In this document: piece by piece, positions 29,409 to 37,661 of the stretch
Position numbering within the stretch: the first letter of the stretch is position 1
Layout of the letters: each line of letters opens with the position of its first letter
Virus record (IMG/VR): IMGVR_UViG_3300035180_000364
Location: 1 to 40,780 of that record
Origin: a virus
Length of the DNA stretch: 40,780 bases
Direction: 5' to 3' (one strand)
Made by a program: the position numbers and the translations under genes
The notes under the pieces: generated by a model
What the model was told of the DNA's origin: nothing
Seen by the model: the letters and a program-made list of their open reading frames with translations, nothing else
Databases searched by the model: none

Positions 29409-31428
29409 TGGCGGCCTCCTCTAAAGTTTTAATTCGCACTTTCATCGCCGCTACTTCCTTTGTTAGGCTTTGAATCGCTCCTGTTAGTAGAGGAATGAAT
29501 TGGTTATAGTTAAGCATCATTGTCCCCGACACGTCGCCGGCGAGTGTCCCGTGAACAGCGCTGACTTCTTGTGATATAAACCCCGTATGCACAGCGTTAT
29601 CTCCGTACAGTGGGCTATTTTCAGCCCACTCATAGTCAACCACACGCAGGGAGTTTACCTTCGTTAAACAGTCTACCGTAGAATCCTTTATGTTCTTCTT
29701 GAAACGGGCGTCCGACACGTTTCCGTTTGAGGCAAACGTGGCTACACCGTTCTTATAGACTACGAAGTTACCGTCGCTCTGCATGATCGCACTATTTGAG
29801 CCGGCAACTAGTGCGGCGCCGCTAGAATTTGTTATAGATCCGCTGTATAATGTTCCGCCTACGGTAAGATTCCTGTTGACGGTAAGGTCTGTTGTAAGGT
29901 ACCCGCCAGTCCCATAGAGCCATGCGTTGAAGTATGCGTTGCTATAAAACCCGCATGAACCGTGTATTGACAGTGCTGATTTCGAGGAATCGGCGACGTC
30001 TATCAACAGCACTGTGGTAGCCCCGTCGCCGCCTGTCTGCCCAAACCTAACTGTTCCCGCTGAAGACGAGAATGTTACAGAGTTTGCTGTAAGCGTGCCA
30101 GCGCCGATTCTGTCTGCGGATATGCTCCCAGACGTTATCTTTGAAGCGTCTAGGCTCTCAATCTGCGCTGATGTTACATACAAATCCCTAGCATATACCC
30201 TGCCGCCACTGATAGAGAAGGGGGTTAGCTTAGTGCCATTTACCGTACTCGTGACGTAGAAGTTATCCGCCAGAAAAGACATCCCGGAGGTGGCTGCTGT
30301 ACCCGTATTCAGTAGCCCATACCCTTGCACGTACCCATTGACGTCTGTTCTTATTACATACTTGGCGCTAATAGTGTCAACTTCTGACCTGACATCGGTA
30401 GCCGAATACCCGGCTGAAGTTTCCACGGCAGTAGAGATCTGGTGCATAGCATATGCACTATCGTCGTCAGCCCTAGTAGTGGTTGTTGTGGTAACTGATG
30501 CAATATTATCATTTAACTCCGCCAATATACCAGACGAATAATCAACTTCCGCTTTTGTCTCGGCTGCTGTAGCCTCTATTTCAGTGCTAACGCCGGCGAT
30601 GCTATCGCCTAATTCAGCAATATAAGCATCCATGTGGGTGGTAGAGGCGTGAATGTTGTCTTGCACCACGGAGTTTGATGTGTGTACACCGGAACCTAGA
30701 GTGTCTAAATCATCTGCAAGCTGTCTAGCTTCACCTATCTGTGCCCTAGCGCCCGCCATGACTTCGTTCAACTCCTCTCCGAGTCCCAAGGCATTTAGCA
30801 TAGCGTTGGCATGAGTAGCGAAAATCTCTCCGAGAACGGTGGGCGACGGTAGCGCAGTCGCTGTCACCATATCACTATACATGCCGACAGTATTAGCGCA
30901 CACGGATACATGGCGCAGCCATACGTATCTAATAACCTCGTAGTTATTCTCCTCGACGAACTCAACCGCAGGGACGGGGAAACTATATATCGTCCCAGAC
31001 TTAGTCCCCTCTAGCTGTGCTGCACTGCGATCAGGTGTAGTAGACACCCATATCTCTGTTTCTTTATATCCAATGAACGTAGGGTAATCCCAAGTCAACC
31101 TGATAGCACCGAAAGCACCGCTAGCTTCTATACCAGTTACAGGCCCGGGGGTAACAGGTTTAGCACAGTCGAGTAGGTTGCCAGGCCCAGCGGTAAAGTA
31201 CCCAGTCTGCCCAGATGCCGCAGATGACGAAGCCGAAGACGTCCTCCCCGGCGCACTATACCCAGAAGGAGCTGAATAGGATGCCGCACTGGGGTCAGAC
31301 TGTTTCCTGGCCGCTAAAACGCTGTTATTGAGTAACTTAAAACTCTCCCTAACGCTGTCGTAAAAACGCTGTGTTTCCGGGTCGGCACTAATCGGCCTAG
31401 GGATGTCTGGTACACCTTTAACCGCCAT
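29401..31428 (-). CDS. Tail fibre / tip protein with S74 intramolecular chaperone
   Basis: 675 residues, AGGAG site. Residues 90-200 contain a fibronectin-type or tail-attachment beta domain (IEASGAFGAIRLTWDYPT). Residues 210-340 are coiled coil and DUF1983-like. Residues 400-560 are beta repeats of a fibre shaft (RFGQTGGDGATTVLL and similar). The C-terminus, from residue 572, is a Peptidase_S74 chaperone: SDARFKKNI with the Ser-Asp-x-Arg pattern, GFISQEV, NYNQFIPLLTGAIQSL and a final helix. Relatives cut themselves just before this Ser after trimer folding. Recognises the host surface. Confidence 0.87.
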   Translation of the reverse strand: MAVKGVPDIPRPISADPETQRFYDSVRESFKLLNNSVLAARKQSDPSAASYSAPSGYSAPGRTSSASSSAASGQTGYFTAGPGNLLDCAKPVTPGPVTGIEASGAFGAIRLTWDYPTFIGYKETEIWVSTTPDRSAAQLEGTKSGTIYSFPVPAVEFVEENNYEVIRYVWLRHVSVCANTVGMYSDMVTATALPSPTVLGEIFATHANAMLNALGLGEELNEVMAGARAQIGEARQLADDLDTLGSGVHTSNSVVQDNIHASTTHMDAYIAELGDSIAGVSTEIEATAAETKAEVDYSSGILAELNDNIASVTTTTTTRADDDSAYAMHQISTAVETSAGYSATDVRSEVDTISAKYVIRTDVNGYVQGYGLLNTGTAATSGMSFLADNFYVTSTVNGTKLTPFSISGGRVYARDLYVTSAQIESLDASKITSGSISADRIGAGTLTANSVTFSSSAGTVRFGQTGGDGATTVLLIDVADSSKSALSIHGSCGFYSNAYFNAWLYGTGGYLTTDLTVNRNLTVGGTLYSGSITNSSGAALVAGSNSAIMQSDGNFVVYKNGVATFASNGNVSDARFKKNIKDSTVDCLTKVNSLRVVDYEWAENSPLYGDNAVHTGFISQEVSAVHGTLAGDVSGTMMLNYNQFIPLLTGAIQSLTKEVAAMKVRIKTLEEAANA

Positions 31429-31440
31429 ACAAAGCTCCTG

Positions 31441-31695
31441 TTAACTGCGATAAAACTGTAGAACGATAGGTAAACAGTCCGGTTCCTTAAAAGTCAACGT
31501 GTTAAGACCTATCTCTAGCCCTACAGTAACGGACTCGTTCGCCGCTACCGTCTTGTAGTAGCCTGTCTTTCGGTTATTGGTGATAACCGTTCCGATAGTT
31601 GCGACAACGATGGTAGGTGTTGTAGTGGTGGTTACTGTAGAATCATAAGATGCGACAGTGATGTTAGTTGCGCCAATAGCGCCGCCGATAGCCAT
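31441..31695 (-). CDS. Small beta-rich virion protein
   Basis: 84 residues, GGGGA site. Strands rich in Thr and Val (TNITVASYDSTVTTTTTPT and TIVVATIGTVITNNRK), then VTVGLEIGLNTLTF. Looks like a small beta sandwich of the head-decoration or tail-fibre-joining type. Lies between two tail proteins. No family recognised. Confidence 0.65.
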   Translation of the reverse strand: MAIGGAIGATNITVASYDSTVTTTTTPTIVVATIGTVITNNRKTGYYKTVAANESVTVGLEIGLNTLTFKEPDCLPIVLQFYRS

Positions 31696-31706
31696 AAAGT
31701 ATCCCC

Positions 31707-33887
31707 TTATCCTAGATATTCAAGTTCTTTTCTGTCACTGGTTAATACGAGTTTTGATACAGGGCTAGCAGTGACGATCTCAGCCTGTACCCTGTGCCAA
31801 CGGTTTGACGGAAAACGAACGGGGTGGTGGTTTGCGTAGGCAACAACCCGTGTAGTTTTAGCTCCGTCGCTCTGCCATAAGTGCCACGTAACTGACACCG
31901 GATAAGATGCCGCGATACATTGCGTCCACCCAAAAGTCTGTCCGTTATTGAACTCGAACACTTTAGATGTCCATGTGTATGATGGCGCGAAACTGTTAGC
32001 TAAAAGTTCTCCGACGGTAGTACGCAAACCACCGTTTGCTTGGTCAAACGTACCAGAGGTCGGGAGTCGCGTAGACTCTGATATTGTCTTATTCCGCATA
32101 TCAAACACGTAAGTCCCTGCCGAGAATGACAGTACGTACCAGTCCATTAGGCGGTATGCTCTTGCCCCCACGAACGATTGGGAACTCCACCATGAAGGGT
32201 CAACAGCCCCGTCTGTCAGAAGCTCGCTGCCCGCTGTTGAGATTAACGCAAGACCGGTAGGTGATACGTAAACAATGCCGTTACCCATATTAACCGCTGT
32301 GTCATCTGCGATACATGGATATAGCGTTGGGACTTCTGTAATTCCTAACCCTGTCGGGGTCTGGCCGCTAATGAAGTAGTTGCCGTTGTCTGTGATGGCG
32401 AGTATCCCGTTATAGGTCGATATGCACCTACGGATGTTGTATTTCAGCGTGTATGTGGTTCCAGCAGGCCAAGCATGGGGCAGATAAAGTTCTGAACAGT
32501 ACAGGCTTGTGTCTTTCCAGCCTATAAAAAACCCCTGACCAGTTGGCAGAATCCCAGCGAGAGGCGGCGGGGGTAGCCAATCTGTAGACGGACAAGCCTC
32601 GCCAAGCGCGTCGTCTGGAGTGTCGTCTGTGAAATTATTTGGCGTGTCTACCGTTCCGACATACAAATACGAACCATAACTCGCTCTGTATAAAGTTATC
32701 ACTGATCCGCTGGCAGCCATCTCTCCTTCTATCTTTAGTTTCGCAGGATAGCCGTGGTAGAAAGGCCCAATTATGCTAGGAGCTGATGGAGGACCCTCTT
32801 CTAATATAGGGCTACCATCCGCCATCGTTCCAACGACTTTAGATATGGTGTAGACGTATGCACGGTATGTGCCTATTTGGTTGGCTATGTCGGAGTGTGT
32901 AAGCCCCGATACGGCGTCAGGGTTTACTGTGTCGTATGCCGCGCTTTTTGCGTCGGTTAAATCGCTGCTGTTAAACGTTTCCTTATTAACACTTGCTCCT
33001 GAGAGGAACTCTGCGAGAAAGTTCTGCATCTTTGTAGAGCCAGTAGTCAGTCTTGCGATCCAGTACGCCCTACCGTCCGCATCTGGCGCTCTACCAAGTA
33101 GGGAATAAGCGTAGTCAACGACGTAGGAGAAGTTCGCCGCAGCATAAAAGGTTGGTAGGAAGTTATAATAAGTAAGCTCGCCAGTACGCAGTTGGTTCTC
33201 CCAGTACGCCGCTCCGTCAGGATCGGTAAACCGTAATGAGGAATAAGCCTGTGATACCAACTGCGGGATGCTTATCGCGGCATAGAACGCCGGCAGGAAC
33301 GTAGACAGTGTTAGCTGTCCTGTATTCAGTAGCCCAACCCAGTAATCATACCCGGCCTGGTCTATCTGGTTCGGGCCATCGCCAAACCCCCATCTTGCTA
33401 CGCTAGAATACGCGGACAGCACAGCGACTGATACCGCGTTTCCGTTAGCTGTTGGCGTCGGTACAGTAACCACATTACTCGGCGACACAATCCCTGACGA
33501 GGCAGATGGCGCCGTTGTGGTCGTTACCGTCCCACCGTTAGACGACACATAACCAGTTGGTATCGCTGTTTCCACAGGGCTACCGTTCGTAGAGCCATTA
33601 GACCCGCGATATAGGACTCCGCCTTCCACCCAGTAAACTCTCTTTGCAGCATCGTTAGCTAGAGGCGACTGGATATACTTGTTAGGCGTATCCCCTGTAA
33701 ACCACTGGCCATAGACTTTAACCGGCCAACCGACAGCGGCACTTCCAGCAGATGCAGAATAAAAACGCGCCGGTTTTAGCGTACCACCGAACTCACAATC
33801 CCTAGCGAATGACGCAGCCGTGGTCGGCAGATCGTAGTTGTTTGTCCCCGGCAGTTCACCCAGGAAGTTTGATAATACGATACCCAT
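31707..33887 (-). CDS. Tail protein with DUF4214 repeats
   Basis: 726 residues from the ATG at 33887 (the frame also has a TTG 15 bases earlier). The N-terminus LSNFLGELPGTN, then TAASFARDCEFGG, then LKPAR resembles a recurrent podovirus tail protein family. Residues about 160-300 hold three DUF4214-like helical units: AGYDYWVGLLNTG, AAYWENQLRTGEL and GRAYWIARLTTGS, each followed by FLPxFYAA or FLAEFLSG. Beta-rich sequence follows to the end (WTQCIAASYPVSVTWHLW). DUF4214 domains are usually in bacterial surface proteins, so here they may bind the cell surface or were picked up from the host. A 20-codon open frame overlaps the start. Confidence 0.8.
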   Translation of the reverse strand: MGIVLSNFLGELPGTNNYDLPTTAASFARDCEFGGTLKPARFYSASAGSAAVGWPVKVYGQWFTGDTPNKYIQSPLANDAAKRVYWVEGGVLYRGSNGSTNGSPVETAIPTGYVSSNGGTVTTTTAPSASSGIVSPSNVVTVPTPTANGNAVSVAVLSAYSSVARWGFGDGPNQIDQAGYDYWVGLLNTGQLTLSTFLPAFYAAISIPQLVSQAYSSLRFTDPDGAAYWENQLRTGELTYYNFLPTFYAAANFSYVVDYAYSLLGRAPDADGRAYWIARLTTGSTKMQNFLAEFLSGASVNKETFNSSDLTDAKSAAYDTVNPDAVSGLTHSDIANQIGTYRAYVYTISKVVGTMADGSPILEEGPPSAPSIIGPFYHGYPAKLKIEGEMAASGSVITLYRASYGSYLYVGTVDTPNNFTDDTPDDALGEACPSTDWLPPPPLAGILPTGQGFFIGWKDTSLYCSELYLPHAWPAGTTYTLKYNIRRCISTYNGILAITDNGNYFISGQTPTGLGITEVPTLYPCIADDTAVNMGNGIVYVSPTGLALISTAGSELLTDGAVDPSWWSSQSFVGARAYRLMDWYVLSFSAGTYVFDMRNKTISESTRLPTSGTFDQANGGLRTTVGELLANSFAPSYTWTSKVFEFNNGQTFGWTQCIAASYPVSVTWHLWQSDGAKTTRVVAYANHHPVRFPSNRWHRVQAEIVTASPVSKLVLTSDRKELEYLG

Positions 33888-33949
33888 TAGTTTTTGCCCC
33901 AAGCTGCTGCAATTTTATCCGCCAGTGTGAAATGTTCTGATAGCTGCAT
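33887..33949 (-). CDS. Possible 20-codon mini gene upstream of the DUF4214 tail protein
   Basis: A frame from ATG 33949 to the TAA that overlaps the downstream ATG (TAATG), with GGACGG eight bases upstream. The first residues MQLSEHFTLA look like the very start of M15-type peptidoglycan peptidases. It may be a coupling peptide for the tail gene or a remnant of an old endolysin. Position in a 130-base gap and coupling support it; length makes it uncertain. Confidence 0.3.
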   Translation of the reverse strand: MQLSEHFTLADKIAAAWGKN

Positions 33950-34013
33950 GATTACCGTCCATAAGTTGATTCAATCTACGGTACTGACTCGTCTAGCCTT
34001 ATTACCGCCCATT

Positions 34014-34490
34014 TTAATGGGGTTTATCTAGTTCTTGCGTAACACCTACCGCCCACCGGTGACAGGTGTTTGCGTATCTTGCTGCGTCGTCAGCTTCTTT
34101 TGCCAGTTCGACAAGAAGTCCGATACTCTCGTCTGAAAGTCCGCTTTGGGTGGCTGCGCCTGCACACTGGCGGGCAGTACTGGCTGCGGGCATGGCGCTA
34201 CTACCGCTACTGGCGGAGCGCTGCAACCGCTTAATATCAGCAGCAAGCTTGATATTTTCAGCATGTGCATCACTGATTGCTTTTGCTTGCTGCTCATTAT
34301 TCACCTCTATCTGTGTATTTAATTGGTTAAGATCATGTTCTTTATCCATAGTAATCTTAACTTGGTTGGCATAAGCCTCATTCCAAGCCGCGTGAAGCTG
34401 GGCAATCTCAGCGTTAAGCCGTAGCCCGTTTATATACCAGCCGCTAAAGAAACTGATGGCTATTGCCGCAACCATTGAATAAAGCCACAT
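34014..34490 (-). CDS. Rz: Inner membrane spanin (Rz-like)
   Basis: 158 residues from the ATG at 34490, which overlaps the endolysin stop as TGATG and has a GAGGGG site. Residues 3-20 are an N-terminal membrane anchor (LYSMVAAIAISFFSGWY), followed by a periplasmic coiled coil (about 25-100: LNAEIAQLHAAWNEAYA, DLNQLNTQIEVNNEQQAKA). This is the i-spanin topology. It bridges to the outer-membrane Rz1, which is encoded inside it, and fuses the two membranes at lysis. Last step after holin and endolysin. Confidence 0.85.
   Translation of the reverse strand: MWLYSMVAAIAISFFSGWYINGLRLNAEIAQLHAAWNEAYANQVKITMDKEHDLNQLNTQIEVNNEQQAKAISDAHAENIKLAADIKRLQRSASSGSSAMPAASTARQCAGAATQSGLSDESIGLLVELAKEADDAARYANTCHRWAVGVTQELDKPH
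34046..34297 (-). CDS. Rz1: Outer membrane spanin lipoprotein (Rz1-like), nested in Rz
   Basis: 83 residues entirely inside the Rz gene in another frame. Start at ATG 34297 with AGAGGTG. Signal peptide and lipobox LLLILSGCSAPP (lipid Cys 25), then a Pro-rich mature part (VVAPCPQPVLPASVQAQPP) and a short basic end. This nested, proline-rich lipoprotein layout is diagnostic for Rz1. It pairs with the Rz coiled coil through its C-terminus. Confidence 0.85.
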   Translation of the reverse strand: MSSKQKQSVMHMLKISSLLLILSGCSAPPVAVVAPCPQPVLPASVQAQPPKADFQTRVSDFLSNWQKKLTTQQDTQTPVTGGR

Positions 34491-35107
34491 CAATATAGCC
34501 CCTCATATTTCTTAGCACGTTCGTATACTAATTTAACATATCCGCGATTAATATCATAAGGACTCTGGCCGTAACCCTTAAATGGTTTATGACTTTTTAC
34601 ACTACTTAACTCGACGTTATCATACCATATATTGGGATTACATTTAGGCGTAATGCTACACTTTAGGCGTTCTTTACGTAATCCACCAATACCGCCGTTA
34701 TAAGATGATAACGCCATTTGGTAATTATCCGCTGGGGTTGCCGCGCCCTTAATCTCGCTGCTTAAATCACGCATGTATACAACTAATCCACGTAGTTGAT
34801 AATTAGCTTGATACGGGCGCTCAAACGACCAGTTGCCCCAGTTAATCTCTGGATGTTTGGCTTTGATTTCCTCAATAGCATCGAAGGTTTGTGTCTTTGT
34901 GAATTGACTCAAACCTACACCCCATTCCCTATCAGTTTTAAGTTCTGCGTTTGGCGACCAGCATTTAGGTGATTTAAGCGATGTACAGCTTTCTTGTTCT
35001 ACCTGTCCTGCTAATAGTACCGGTTTATAATGATCTTTCCAATACGATACCTGTTCTTGTTTAAGAACAGGTAAGTATGTATGAGCATTAACCGGTATGG
35101 CGTCCAC
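34490..35107 (-). CDS. Endolysin, lytic transglycosylase (SLT-like)
   Basis: 205 residues, GTG start at 35107. Residues 28-60 have LLAGQVEQESC with the catalytic Glu in the SLT VEQES context, then REWGVGLSQFT near 65, then ALSSYNGGIGGL near 132, matching the G-x-GLxQ and YN-GG motifs of transglycosylases. It cuts glycan strands of the peptidoglycan. It has no signal peptide or anchor, so it needs the holin. Its stop overlaps Rz, fitting a holin-endolysin-spanin order. Confidence 0.85.
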   Translation of the reverse strand: MDAIPVNAHTYLPVLKQEQVSYWKDHYKPVLLAGQVEQESCTSLKSPKCWSPNAELKTDREWGVGLSQFTKTQTFDAIEEIKAKHPEINWGNWSFERPYQANYQLRGLVVYMRDLSSEIKGAATPADNYQMALSSYNGGIGGLRKERLKCSITPKCNPNIWYDNVELSSVKSHKPFKGYGQSPYDINRGYVKLVYERAKKYEGLY

Positions 35108-35108
35108 A

Positions 35109-35399
35109 TCAGTGCCCTGCTGTCATCAGCATACTAATCATTAACGCAAAAGCGGCGACCATCAGCGACGCGCCTAAAAAGACCAAACCACTGCCCAGTG
35201 ATGTGATACGGGCCTGTTCTGCCATATCCCCCATATCGACATAAGGCAATAAAATCTTACGGATAATATGGGTTAATCCGGCGACCAACATACCCAGCGA
35301 AAGGACGCTAACAAATTCCAATAACAAACTGGCATTAATAATATAAAGAAAGATAATGGCCGGAACAAACAACCAAAATAAGCGTTTATCAAACTTCAT
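35109..35399 (-). CDS. Putative holin, three membrane segments
   Basis: 96 residues, GGAGGG site. Three hydrophobic segments: 7-33 (FWLFVPAIIFLYIIN), 35-50 (VLSLGMLVAGLTHI) and 68-92 (GLVFLGASLMVAAFALMI). Between them RKILLPYVDMGDMAEQAR is short and polar. The RK-x-L-PY-x-D pattern resembles a family of putative phage holins. It sits directly upstream of the endolysin gene, which starts one base after this stop. Makes the hole or depolarisation that releases the endolysin. Confidence 0.72.
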   Translation of the reverse strand: MKFDKRLFWLFVPAIIFLYIINASLLLEFVSVLSLGMLVAGLTHIIRKILLPYVDMGDMAEQARITSLGSGLVFLGASLMVAAFALMISMLMTAGH

Positions 35400-35446
35400 G
35401 ATTACCCTCCGTAATCTATTTTAACCTGTGTACTCGGTTGCCGCAT

Positions 35447-35731
35447 TTAAGCGCTGCCCGAGAGGATGGTTAGTATTTTAATTCCGTATCCGGTCATCAA
35501 GAAACTGATAACAGCAACACCACCTAGGATGTATTTAACAGCACTACTAACCGTATTGGTTAGCTCTTGTACCGCCCTAGTTAAAGCATCGACATCACCA
35601 CGCAAGTCGCCATGCTTTTCAGAAAGCCCATTAATGCGGCTATCTATGCTTTGACTTAATAGGTCAAGCTCGCCTTTGAGCTGTATATAGTTCACATCTG
35701 TGATGCGCCTGTTTAAAGATTCTTCTGCCAC
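35447..35731 (-). CDS. XhlA-like membrane protein, second holin or antiholin
   Basis: 94 residues, GTG start at 35731 with AGAGG. Residues 10-65 form a coiled coil (YIQLKGELDLLSQSIDSRI, then GDVDALTRAVQELTNTV), and 67-90 a C-terminal membrane segment (YILGGVAVISFLMTGYGI). This is the hemolysin XhlA-type layout. Together with the three-segment protein it makes a two-component lysis control. Could instead be a plain antiholin. Confidence 0.68.
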   Translation of the reverse strand: MAEESLNRRITDVNYIQLKGELDLLSQSIDSRINGLSEKHGDLRGDVDALTRAVQELTNTVSSAVKYILGGVAVISFLMTGYGIKILTILSGSA

Positions 35732-35798
35732 TATGCGCCCTCTGCACCTAAAATAATTCCATTTGCATATTTTAACATCTTAGCATTAATTGTTAAAA

Positions 35799-36290
35799 CT
35801 ATTTAGCAAATACAGCAGCAATAACATCACCGGGGCTTGCTACTTGCTGTGTTAGCGTCCTGTTAGTACTAGACCAAACAGCATCGGCGATCTGTTCTAG
35901 CGTATAACTGTTACCACCACCGCCCGCGGTAATCGCTTGTACTGGTTGTTGATAGTTAACCCTCACAACATGACTTCCTAATGTATTAAGAAAGGGATCA
36001 CCACCGCCAGAGACTAACAAAATACCGTCGGTTACTGTTAATGTGTGATCCGCCTCTTGCGGCCTAATTCGCCAACCGTTAACTAAAAACCCATAGATAG
36101 GGATACTAGTTCCAGCAGCAGCATCAATCACATCACCGCCTACTGTTAAGAAAGCGGGTAAATATTTTTGATTACCACTGGCGCTAATAAACCAATCTAT
36201 CCATCTGCTATATACATCCCTAACAGACATAGTAATTACTCCCGTACCGAGAGTAATTACCTTATTAACACCATCAAACGTATATGACAT
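35799..36290 (-). CDS. Virion protein, beta-rich
   Basis: 163 residues. MSYTFDGVNKVITL, then VRDVYSRWIDWF, then KYLPAFLTVGGDVIDAAAG, then NGWRIRPQEADHTLTVTDG, then LLVSGGGDPF and VRVNYQQPVQAI. The DVYSRW, GGDxID and WRIRPQEA pattern is a widespread phage structural protein from memory, linked to the tail or baseplate. The C-terminal LEQIADAVWSS is a short helical extension. Function in the particle not known. Confidence 0.75.
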   Translation of the reverse strand: MSYTFDGVNKVITLGTGVITMSVRDVYSRWIDWFISASGNQKYLPAFLTVGGDVIDAAAGTSIPIYGFLVNGWRIRPQEADHTLTVTDGILLVSGGGDPFLNTLGSHVVRVNYQQPVQAITAGGGGNSYTLEQIADAVWSSTNRTLTQQVASPGDVIAAVFAK

Positions 36291-36299
36291 ATTGTTTAA

Positions 36300-37646
36300 T
36301 TACCCAATATACGCGCGGTCTGCTTCTGCTACTGCACCGAAACTAATGCCTTTAGCACGAGTAATAGTTCCCTGGACAACTACAGGTTTAGCATGGCCTT
36401 TGTTACCGGCTACGATTACAATTTGAGCATCAGTACCGGCAGTACGACCGCCTTGTGTATTACCATCATAGTCGAATGTAAATGATAGTGAACTGCCCGT
36501 GATTGTGCCCTTGATAGGATTGCCATCTTTATCATTAACAGTGATAGCAGTAGAAGTACCGTAGTCACCGGTTACAGTGTCTAAGAAGTACATAATATAG
36601 TAACCAGCACCGCCGGTAGTTAGCGGCGTATTGAAAGTAATTGTACCGGCAGAACTATATGGATATGTACGAATTACACCGTTATAATCTGTAAATTGAA
36701 TACGGTTAATATCATTTGCTTGGATATTAGTAATGAATACGCCGGTAGTAGTAACTAATGTGTCACCTACAAAGTAACACAATTCATTAGCAGTTTTACC
36801 AATCACCGTGCCAGTGCCAGAGTCAATATCTGTAGTTTGCCGTAATAGATACTGTGCTTTGGTGTAGATCTGTTCTAGTGTTGCGCCATTACCGTCAATA
36901 ATAACTCTAAATGGGTATGAACCTGAGCCGATTGCCTCATTCTGGTCTGCATTATAATAAGTAACAGTAACCTTATCGTATGGCGCCGCTGTCATTGAAG
37001 AATCGGGTGCTTGGATTTTTAGATCGTCTTCATTTGATAATAGGACGTTTACAGTATAAGCACCGGTACCTGATTGACCTGTATCAGCAAGTGTGGATGA
37101 TTTATACTTCTTAGCATATTCACGGGCGAATGCTTTGAAATATACACGACTATCAAAGTTACCGTTATTGGTATCCCCGAATACTTGAATACCTTCGTTT
37201 ACTTCATCCGTAAATGTAAAGTTAGTAGGCGCACCACCGGATACTTTTTGGTAATACAGTTGAGCACCGGTATTTACATCACCTAGTGATACGATACCCA
37301 CGTGTTGGCGATTTAAGTTACCAGAACTGTCATACTCAGACCAACCGCCGTCACGTAACGCTTGACGTGTTGTATCATTAGCAGGTTTCCATCCATTATA
37401 ACTACCACCATCTGTACCGAATTGGAATTGACCTGACTTCGCGTCAATTACATACATTGGAAATGGATATTTGTTGTAAGCACTTGTTTCCCAAAGTTTA
37501 ATGAACTTTGAGTAAACTGCCTGCAATGTTACGCCGTCCTTATAAACCAGATTCCCCGCTTGATTTAGTGTGAACGTCTTTGCAGTAGTATCAATGGTAA
37601 TCTCCGTACCTACTACTAACAGATCACAATCTGTAATTTTTGCCAT
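36300..37646 (-). CDS. Large beta-rich virion protein
   Basis: 448 residues, GGGAGA site. Beta-rich throughout (ITIDTTAKTFTLNQAGNLV, then VYSKFIKLWETSAYNKYPF). The KLWETSAYNKYPFPMYVID stretch is like the preceding protein's RWIDWF region and hints at a shared ancestry or partner role. C-terminal SFTFDYDGNTQGG is a jelly-roll type. Probably a head or tail structural protein. Confidence 0.72.
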   Translation of the reverse strand: MAKITDCDLLVVGTEITIDTTAKTFTLNQAGNLVYKDGVTLQAVYSKFIKLWETSAYNKYPFPMYVIDAKSGQFQFGTDGGSYNGWKPANDTTRQALRDGGWSEYDSSGNLNRQHVGIVSLGDVNTGAQLYYQKVSGGAPTNFTFTDEVNEGIQVFGDTNNGNFDSRVYFKAFAREYAKKYKSSTLADTGQSGTGAYTVNVLLSNEDDLKIQAPDSSMTAAPYDKVTVTYYNADQNEAIGSGSYPFRVIIDGNGATLEQIYTKAQYLLRQTTDIDSGTGTVIGKTANELCYFVGDTLVTTTGVFITNIQANDINRIQFTDYNGVIRTYPYSSAGTITFNTPLTTGGAGYYIMYFLDTVTGDYGTSTAITVNDKDGNPIKGTITGSSLSFTFDYDGNTQGGRTAGTDAQIVIVAGNKGHAKPVVVQGTITRAKGISFGAVAEADRAYIG

Positions 37647-37661
37647 TTAAGTATATCTCCC

